Positions 1 to 10,462 of a DNA stretch of 64,000 bases are shown here, one piece after another. The DNA is from Phaeosaccion multiseriatum. Taxonomy: Eukaryota; Ochrophyta, other classes. The position numbers and the translations under genes are program-made. Each line of letters opens with the position of its first letter. The stretch's first letter is position 1. Where the stretch lies: assembly GCA_965112735.1 (NCBI GenBank), contig OZ218954.1, positions 3,472,001 to 3,536,000 on the forward strand, written 5' to 3'. The notes beneath the pieces were generated by a model, which saw nothing but the letters and a program-made list of their open reading frames with translations, did no database searches and had not been told where the DNA came from.

Positions 1-138
1 TGTGCCTGGCAATCAATCACTGGGGCATGCAGATATATCGATGTCTTGCTTGACAATCATTCACGAAAACAGGAAAGACGCTCCCATAGTCAAGGTCAAC
101 AAACTGAAGCTGAAACTGAAACTGAAGCTATACTTCTA
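1..138. other. 3' flank of the SPP gene
   Basis: Short stretch downstream of the SPP stop codon (minus strand). On the plus strand, 103-128 carries a GAAACTGAA-type repeat that recurs near splice donors elsewhere in the window. No gene is seen, and the left edge of the window cuts whatever lies beyond. Confidence 0.5.
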
Positions 139-398
139 TCACAGCACGAGTCCCGACTGACGGAGGGCATCCTTGCGATCGTCCTGATTGGGGGGTCCGC
201 TGGTGCCCACAAGCGTCAACATGTCTTCAGAGGAGGAGGTGAGGTACCGCATCATTACTTTCACGTCCGCGGGCATTACACTGGGTGGGGGATGGGTGGG
301 GGAGGGAGGAAGAGGGAGGGAGGGAGGGAGGGAGGGAGAGGGCTTAGAGGCATGCGGGGACGCCAATGCGGAGGTGACCAACGGCCGCGCAAGAAGGG

Positions 399-451
<53 letters not shown>

Positions 452-3400
452 CCTTCCACTCGCTCACTGACCTGTTCACAACGCTTGCATAGTCTCTGAT
501 GCCGCTGACGTCCTTGCTGGGTATGCAGTCCATCTGAATGCCGCTCATCATGGAGGCCCAAGAGGAGGCAGGCAAACTGCGCTGCCTCTCCGTGAGCTCT
601 TGCTTAGCGGCCTCCACAAGCATGCCCATGAGCGGGGCGGAGACAGAAGAAGAAGAGGAGGAGGAGGAGGACTCATCCTCACAGTTGGCGAGGTCCTGAA
701 GAACGTCCTTGCATGCCTGGAGAGCCTCTTGCTTCTTGTCCGGCGTGCAGGTGCAGGTGAGGATGTACCAGCCCCCCAGAAGACGCTCGAAGGGGAAGAA
801 AGAGAAGCCCGCTTCGTACGTCAGGCCCTTCTCCTCGCGCACCTGGGGGGGGGGAACATAATAACACTAGATCAGATCGATGTTGCGGATAAATAATCGA
901 TAGTATCGAGAACGTATCGAGAACGACAGAATGGTGCCTGCAAGTGAAAGTGAAACTGAAACGCACCTGCTGGTAGAGGAGGCCGTTGGTGATGAACTCA
1001 ATCACGTCGAGCACAGCGCTGGCGAACAGGGGGTGGCTGCGAAGCTGGGGGGCGGTCTCGTCGTCTCCGATGCCGCGTGCTTCAGCCTATACACGGTGTG
1101 TGTGTTCGTGTGTGTGTGTGAGAGAGAGAGAGAGGGAGAGTGTGTATGTGAGAGAGACAGAGAGAGTGTGTGTAGGCGTGTGCACGTGTGTGCGCGCTGG
1201 TGCAAAAATTATACTGCCCCAACTTAACAAGCCGGCCAACTCAGGAAGTCAGCAATGGTCTCCCTCCCTCCCCTCTCCTCACCTCCTTGACGAGAATGTC
1301 ACCCACATCGACATCATCCGCCGTCAGACCGAAGCGATTCGGGGCCTTGCCTCCAATGTAGACGACGGCTCGCTCGTCGGTGTCCACAAGGTGCACCTGT
1401 TGGTGGTTCGAAGAGTCACTGCTGGCGCCGACGAGGACGGGACCGGAGGGCTTTAGTGCATCACTCTCCTGCCGGCCGATTGATCGATTCATGGAGTTGT
1501 ACGAGGATAAGCAGAGGTATATGGGGAGGGAAGGGAAAAGGAATGGAGGAAAGGTCAATTGATCGATTCATGGAGTTGTACGTGGAGGTGTATCGTATAT
1601 ATATAGGGGAATAGAAGTCGAAGATAAGTAGAAGTATATGGGGAGGGAAGGGAAAAGGAATGGAGGAAAGGTCAATTGATCGATTCATAGAGTTGTACGT
1701 GGAGGTGTATCGTATATATATATAGGGGAATAGAAGTCGAAGATAAGTAGAGATAAATGGGGAGGGAAGGGAAAAGGAATGGAGGAAAGGTCAATTGATC
1801 GATTCATAGAGTTGTACGTGGAGGTGTATCGTATGTAGGGGAAGAGAAGTCGAAGATAAGTAGAGGCATATGGGGAGAGAAGTGACAACGAATAAAGGAA
1901 AGGAGTGAGAGAGAGAGATAGGAGGAGAGACAGACAAAGAGGGCAGCTAGAAACAGGGCTATAGCTACCTCCGTCGTACCGGTCGTGGAATGCGCTCCTT
2001 TCCTTTGCCATTGGGTATGAGCCCCGCGGGCCGCTCCGAAGGCGGCACAGTTCCGAGATACTGCAGGGGCAGTACCCACCCAAGGGTGAGAGGGTGATAG
2101 GGTAGGGAGATTAAAGGGTGAGAGGGTGATAGGGTAGGGAGATTAAAGGGTGAGAGAGTGATAGGGTAGGGAGATTAAAGGGCGAGAGGGTGATAGGGTA
2201 GGGAGATTAAAGGGTGAGAGGGTGATAGGGTAGGGAGATTAAGGATGAGAGAGTAAGAGTGTAGGGAGATTAAAGGGTGAGAGGGTGATAGGGTAGGGAG
2301 ATTAAAGGGTGAGAGGTAAGACGGTTGGGTGATCAAAGGGTGAGAGAGTAAGAGGGTAGGGAGATTACAGGGTGAGAGGGTGATAGGGTAGGGAGATTGC
2401 AGGGTGAGAGGGTGATAGGGTAGGGAGATTAAGGATGAGAGAGTAAGAGGGTAGGGAGATTACAGGGTGAGAGGGTGATAGGGTATGGAGATTACAGGGT
2501 GACAAGGTGATAGGGTAGGGAGATTAAGGATGGGAGAGTAAGAGGGTAGGGAGATTACAGGGTGAGAGGGTGATAGGGTAGGGAGATTAAGGATGAGAGA
2601 GTAAGAGGGTAGGGAGATTACAGGGTGAGAGGGTGATAGGGTAGGGAGATTAAGGATGAGAGAGTAAGAGGGTAGGGAGATTACAGGGTGAGAGGGTGAT
2701 AGGGTAGGGAGATTACAGGGTGAGAGAGTAAGAGGGTAGGGAGATTACAGGGTGAGAGGGTGATAGGGTAGGGAGATTAAGGATGAGAGAGTAAGAGGGT
2801 AGGGAGATTAAAGGGTGAGAGAGTGAGGTACGGTAACGAAGCGAAGCGAAGTGAGACGAAACGAAACGAAGTGACGTAAGCAAGCAGTGGTAGCAGTCAA
2901 ACGAAGGTAAGAGGCTTGCTGGGTGAAGAGAGCATGAGAGATTGAGGTAGAGAAGCGAAACGAAGCGCGAAGAAGCAGCAGTCACAAGAGGGTAAGAGGG
3001 TAAACGAGAGAGGTTAAGAGGAGAGGGAGAGAGTGTGAGGGTGAAAGAGTGGGAGGGCGAGAGGGTGAGAGAGGTTAAGAGGAGAGGGAGAGGGGATGGC
3101 CCAAGAGGGTAAAAGAGGGCAAGCAGGCGCCCACCCCCACCCCCCCTCCTCCATCCCCACCCTCATCCCCTCTTCCTCCTCCTCCCTCTCCTCCTTCTCC
3201 TCCTTTTCCTCCTTCTCCTCCTTCTCCTCCTCCTACTCCTACTCCTCCTCCTCCTCCTCCTCCTCCTTCTCCTCCACCACCTCCTCCTCTTCCTCCCCCC
3301 CCCCCCCCTTCTCCTCCTCTCTCCGTACATCTCATTCCGTACCTTCAGCGCAAGGGCCTCTGCCTCAGGCACTTGGAAATCCCCCACCACGGAAACCTCC

Positions 3401-4470
3401 ATGAAGTCCGTTGTGAGCTGAGCCCTGATGCTGTTGTGAATCACCCCCAATGCCTGTCCCACGGCCTTCTCCCACTGCAGGGGGGCGAAGCGCTTGTCCC
3501 CATGCGACAACTGTGAATATGAGTCATGCGTGAGTGTAATACAACACGGGTAGGTAAGAGTGGCAGATGAGTCGTGGGAGAGGGTGATGCTTCGAGCTTC
3601 GGTTTCTCCGCACGCATGCGCATTTAGATACGCTTACGTAACCCTTGCGCTACCCCCATACTCTACCCCTTACGCTGCCCTTACGCTGCCCCTTGCGCTA
3701 CCCTTACTTGACGATACGTACCATGCGCATGAGTTTGAGGTCTGCGATGGCCTCGAGAGACTTGTCTTGCTCTGCGCTGTTCTGATGCAAGCGTGCCTGC
3801 ACAGCATCCAAAGCGTCCTTCTTCCACTCCACACCAGACAGCATATGGTTCGCCAGCTGCAGGGGGAGGGGAGGGGATGGGGGTAGCAGGGGATGGCAGG
3901 GGATGGCAGGGGATGGCAGAGGATAGCGGGGGATGATGCCATGGGATAGCCAGGGAGAGAGACACACACGCGGAGAAGGGGACTTGAAGGCGCCGACGCT
4001 TCTTTGTACAAAGGCAACGGAGACAAGGCAAAATAGAAAGCCGAGAACTAGAGAGAGACAAAGGAAGGCGGAGGGACGGACAGAGCGAGGGAGAGAGAGA
4101 AAGAAATAATAGAGAGAACTGGTGGGTTGGGTTGGACCAGCATCCGCCAGGCACCTCAACCCAACTTCAATGCTATATAGGGGCAAAGCCAACGGCAAAC
4201 TGTAGCCCGTTGCTGAAGTGGAAACTGAAAGTGAAACTGTCCCTTACCTGGAAGGCCGCCTCCATGCCGGTAACGGTGCCCGCCCCTGCCCTTGCCTTGG
4301 TGGTGGGGAAGTCCAAGTCGATCACCAAGAACTCCTGAGAAGGTCAAGCGACAGTTACACCAGAAGAGATGACACCCAGTGACACCGGAAGGGTACGTAG
4401 GTAGGTATGTAGATAGGTAGGTAGGTAGGCAGGCAGGTACGCAGGTAGGTAGGCAGGTAGGCAGGTAGGA

Positions 4471-4517
<47 letters not shown>

Positions 4518-5970
4518 TAGGTAGGTAGGTAGGTGGGTAGGTGGGTAGGTAGGTAGGTAGGTAGGTAGGTAGGTAGGTAGGTTGGTTGGTTGGTTGGTAG
4601 GGTAGGTACAATAGGTGGGTAGGTAGGTGAGCAAGGGGAGGATAGAAAGGATGATTCAAAGGTCGGGTTAGGAATAGGATGCACCCCTCCCCTCCCCTCC
4701 CCATGCACTGCCATCCACACCCACCCAAATCACTGGCATCTATTGCCATCCACTGCCATCCACTGCCATTGCACGCACCTCCGAGGCGTCAACATCGAAG
4801 CCTACATGGTGGTCTCTGGAGAAGTGGCGGACCTTCTTGTCCATCACACACGTCGTCGCCAAAGTTGTAGCACCAAGTGCCACTGACCCCACTCCGAACC
4901 ACTCCTCCACATAGCGGCCCCCTGTTGCGGATGGCAGTGGATGAGGGTTGGACGATTGGTGAATTGGAGAATCGTGGGTATTAGAGCATAGGGGGAATGG
5001 ATGGCAGTGGATGGGGTTGAATAGCACTACACATCCAATGCCATCCATTCCCTATCCATCCCATCCACTGCCATCCATTCCCTACCCTGCCCATCCACCG
5101 CCATCTTGCCCATCCATTACCATCCCCGGCCATCCCATCCTCTGCCCATCCACCCCCATCCACTGCCATCCCCCAACTCTATCCACTTCCACCCCCACCA
5201 ACTCCATCCACTGCCATCCCTCACCCACCCACCTGGTGCGATGACTCGCATATGTCCCCTCTGTCCCTCTCCCGAGTAGGCTTTGAAGTTTACGGCCATC
5301 CCGTTGGACAGCCTTCGCTGCACCACCTATATCAGTCAGCGAGAGAAGAGCATGGCAGTGGATGGCAATGAATGGCAGTGGATCGGCAGTGGATGGCAGC
5401 GGTTGGCTATGGTTACAAAGATGGGCAGGGGATGGCAGGGGATGGCAGTGGATGGCATTTGATCGGCAGGGAAGGGGGACTCTCGCTTTCTCGTTGCCTT
5501 TCGCCCTCTCTCTCTCGCTCTCCCTCCCTCTCTCTCTCGCTCTCCCTCCCTCTCTCTTTCGCTCTCGCTCCCTCTCTCTCTCACTCTCTCTCTCTCCCTC
5601 TCTGGCTCCCTCTCTCTCTCGTTCTCCCTCCCTCCCTCCCTCCCTCCCTCTCTGTCTCCCCTCTCTTGCCTGAGTGACATCGTCCACCACCACCTCCCTC
5701 GCGTCCGCTGACGAGGCCTCCTTGGCAGCCTCTCGGGCGGAGATCTTGTCTACGAAAGGTTTCCACGCTGGCACGTTCCTCTCCATCTTGTCCTTCATTT
5801 CCTCGGCGCTGAACAGGCTCGGAGCACCCTCCTTTTGTGGGAGAAGTAGACGGAGCAGGATGAGGAGGAGGAGGAGGAGGAGGAGGAGGAGGAGGAGGTA
5901 GTGGAGAAGGGGTAGGATTAGTGGTGGTAGTTGTGGTGTGGCAGTTGTAGTAGTAGTACAGCAGTAGGAA

Positions 5971-6039
<69 letters not shown>

Positions 6040-6751
6040 GAAGAGTCGTGGATAGGGGGAGGAGGTTACCATGGTGGTGGCGGTGGTGGTGGCGCTCAGA
6101 CTGAAGGCGCGAGACAAATCAAGGGCCGCTCCCTCCCCCCCTCCCCTCCCCTCATCCTCTCACCCACCCACCCACCCATCCATCCATCCATCCATCCACA
6201 CTCCCACTCATTGACCTACTACCATTGACTTACTACTCACCTCAATCTCCCCCGGGGCGGCCACCTCCTCTTCCACGGCCTCCTTCAGAACCTCGAGCAG
6301 CGTCTCCTCAGAAACCTGATGAAAGGAATGAGAGGTTGAAAGGAAAGTAAGTCAGTGAGAGATTTGGAGTATGTGAGTCAAAGCTATATATATATACATA
6401 AAGTTGCATAGTACCTCGCATGTCAGTCACCCGAATAATCTTTAGTCCGTCTGTAATATACCTCCCACTATATATATATACTCCCCCCACTATCACCCTC
6501 ATCATGAGTGTTGATACTCTCGATACACCCACCTTCTCTCCCTGGTCCCCGGAGGGAACGCACGCGATGACGGCGGACGGTTGGGCAGCCCCGGCCACGC
6601 CGTACTGCACCATGTGGTTGCACATTTCAGCCGCCATCTGTGATTGATCGAATGACAGGCAGATGGCAGCGGAAGACGGGCGGGGGGAGTGGAGAGGGTG
6701 GGTGGAGAAGGATTAATATTGCCATGACAGTGTAGTGATAGTAGCAGAAGC

Positions 6752-6816
<65 letters not shown>

Positions 6817-6891
6817 TAGTAGCAGTAGCAATAGCAATAGTAGCATCAGCAGCGCCAGCAGCGCCAGCAGCACTAGTCGTAGTAGGAGTAG

Positions 6892-6924
<33 letters not shown>

Positions 6925-9172
6925 CAGCAGTGGTTTGGAGAAGGAGGCCTCTTGACCTCCCCCCCCTCTGACCCTTTCATCCTCTCGCCCTCTGCATCTA
7001 TTTTGCCTCCCCTCTGAACCCCGTTGACTTCCCCCCTGCCCTTCCCTCCTCCCCCCCTTCCCTCTCGTTCCCTCCTCCTCCCCTCGTCCCTACCTTCCCC
7101 CCTCCCCACTTTCTCTCCTCTCCTTCTGTCTCCGCCCCGTCCCTCCTTCCCTCCTTCCCTCCTCTCCTCCTCCCCCCCGTCCCTCCTTCCCTCCTTCCCT
7201 CCTCTCCTTCTGTTTCCCCCCCGTCCCTCCTTCCCTCTTTCTCTCCTCTCCTTCTGTCTCCGCCCCGTCCCTCCTTCCCTCCTTCCCTCCTCTCCTCCTC
7301 CCCTCCTCCCCTCCTTCCCTCCACTTCCCTCCTTCCCTCCTCCACTCCTCCCCACCTTCCCTCTCCTTCCCTCCTTCCCTCTCGTTCCCTCCTTCCCTCC
7401 TCCCCTCCTTCCCTCCTCTCCTCCTCTCACCTCATTAACCTCGGCAAGTGTGAGGCTGACGATGGCCAACACGGTGGCCTCGTGCGCCTGGTTGTGATCC
7501 ATGAAGGTGTGACCGTTGGCAGATGCCTCCATCACCTTCTCCGTCGTATGATCCACCTGTCACAGATGGCAGTGGATGATGGATGACAGTTGATGAATGG
7601 CGGTCGATGGTAGTGGATGGAAGGCGGTGGATGACAGCGGATGGCAAACATGGCAGAGGATAGCAGTGGATTGCAGTGGATGGGGGATGCACATGGATGG
7701 ATGGTAGTGGATGGCAGGGGATGGGGGATGTGAGGTCAATGGCGGGGGGGATGGAGCGAGGGACCCCCTCCCTCCTCCAGATGATCTCCCCCCCAAGGTT
7801 TGGCGCGACTGAAGCAACAACCCTCAAACAACCTCCTACACTTCCCCAACTGAATCACCAACCCCCCCCCCGACCTCCCCACCTGACGTTCCGGCGCGAC
7901 TTGGTGGAACTGGGCCTTCATGCGCTGCGCATCTGTGACGAACATGGCCGAGTACCTGGGTATCACCAACACGGCAGGGAAAGGTGGGGTGGGGTGGTGC
8001 GGGGGGCGAGGCAGGGTGGGGGGGGGTGCGTAAATCAGTCAGTCAATCAATCAGTCAGTCAGCCAGTCAGTCAGTCAGTCAGTCAATCAGTCAACGAGTC
8101 GCTCCGCCCACAATGAATCAACCAGCGAGGGCAGCCCACATGCCTCTGTTCTCTATCAACCAGCCCATATACCTCTATGAGCCAGGCTATTCCCCATATG
8201 CCTCACCTGTCCAGCTCAGCCTTGGTGAGGCCCTTGAGGCCCAACCTGCGCACCTCCCTCACGGCGAATTTGGCGGAGTCTCTCCACTCCTTGGCCGGGG
8301 ATACGACGCGCAGCCACCACTTCGCACAGCCCTGTAGATAGAGGCATATGGGCAGGATGGATGGATTGTGGATGAGAGGCATATGGGTGTGTGGATTAGA
8401 GGTATATGGGCAGGATGGATGGATTGTGGATGAGAGGCATATGGGTGTGTGGATTACAGGTATATGGGCAGACTGAGTATAACCCTGCCCCAAAAATGCC
8501 TCTTCTCTAGCCTACCTCAGCAGTGGCGTCTGTGTAGTCAAATCCCGCCGCATTGATGGGAACATCCACCTCCACATCCCTCACTGCGCTGTCCACTCTG
8601 AACTGCAGCGCCGCCACCACGATGCGTCGCATTAAAACGCGGCGGAAGGCGGATAAGTCAATGACGGACTCAATGGGACGCTTGGCGAAGATATCCAGGG
8701 TGAAGTCCTGATGGTGAGGAAAGGAAAGATGGAGGGAGAGGGTAAGAGAGAGGGAGAGAGACAGGGAGACAGGTAGCGAGAGAGTGTGTGTAAGTGTAGA
8801 TTTTATTTACCCCACTGCCCCCCCCCCCCCCCCCCTCATTGACTGCCATCCTACCTGCAGCAGCTCGTGCGTGAATATCCTTGGCGTGTCTGCTGCCATC
8901 CTGTCGACGGCGTCCATCACAGGAAGGTCCATGTATGCCTTCATGTCCTCCGGAACACCGGTCCTATTCGCCTCCTGTGCGTGTTGGTCATTCATTCATG
9001 CGTTATAGTTGCAGTGTCAGCGATATCAAAAATAGAAAATAGTGAGAGGAACTCACTAGTCCCCCATGGCACACATACTTACACACCCAAACACACACCC
9101 AAATACACACTCACATCACCCACCCATCTTCACCGCACACTCATACACACACACAAACACACACACACACAC

Positions 9173-9210
<38 letters not shown>

Positions 9211-10269
9211 TACGCACCGCTTGGGCCATGCTCCATCGGTGCGTGACTGCCGGGAAGTGCGCATTGTGCTTCTTCAGCGTCAGTGCCTTTTGCTGCTGCT
9301 CAGGGGTGTTTTGTAGTGACCCAAACTCCTGAAGAGAGATAGAGCAGAGAGTGGATAGGGGCGCAACCGAGTGTCAGGACACAGAGGGGCAGTGGTGTGT
9401 GCGTGCGTGTCTGTAAAGCCCCTGCTTCACGATGCTCTCCATCTGAGGCACTCCCTCCCTCCTTCCCTCCCTCACGCGCTCTCTTACTCCCTCCCTCTCT
9501 CTCTCCCTTACCTCCCTTCCTCCCTTCCTCCCTCCTCCCTCCCTCCCTCCCTCCCTCCCTCCCTCCCTCCCTCCCTCCCTCCCTCCCTCCCTCCCTCCCT
9601 CCCTCCCTCCCTCCCTCCCTCCCTCTATCTCTCTATTCCTCCCCTCCCTCTCTCTCTCTGCGTGTGTGTATGTAAAGGACCTGCTGCACGATGCCCTCTA
9701 TCTGAGGCACATCAACGTCTCCCACAACGTAGAGGACGGCGTTGTTGGGGCGATAGTGCTCCAAGTGAAAGGCGTTGGCATCCTCGGCATTCCAACTCTA
9801 TTGTATGGCACAGATAAGAGCATAGCAGTTGGTGATACAGAGGAGAGGGGAGAGGAGAGGATAGGAGAGCAGATTAGAGGATTCGAACAGGGTTGGTGAG
9901 TTTGTGTGTCTATCTGTTTGTCTGTCTATCGGCCTGTCTGTGTGTCTATTTGTCTGTCTGTGTGTCTGTTTGTCTGTCTGTGTGTCTGTCTGTCCGTGTG
10001 GCTGTCTGTCTGCCTGTCTGCCTGTCTGTCTGTCAGTCTGTCTGCCTCTCTGCCTGTATGTCTGTCTGTCAGTCAGTCAGTCAGTCAGTCAGTCAGTCTG
10101 TCAGTCTGTTTGTCCTGTCTGTCTGTCTGTCTGTGTGTCTCTCTCTCTCTCTGTCTGTTTGTCTGTTTGTTTGTCTGTCTGTCTGTCTGTCTGTCTGCCT
10201 GTCTGTCTGTCTGTCTGTCTGCCTGTCTGTCTGTCTGTCTGTCTGTCTCTCTGTCTGTCTCTCTCTGCC

Positions 10270-10318
<49 letters not shown>

Positions 10319-10369
10319 GCCTGTCTGTCTCTCTGTCTGTCTGTCTGTCTGCCTGTCTGTCTGTCTGCC

Positions 10370-10462
<93 letters not shown>

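Noticed and set aside
9412-9451. Second SPP exon resembling the end of exon 8
   Set aside because: No usable donor (GG for GT), and the phase-matched join from 9681 to 9328 continues the protein without it.
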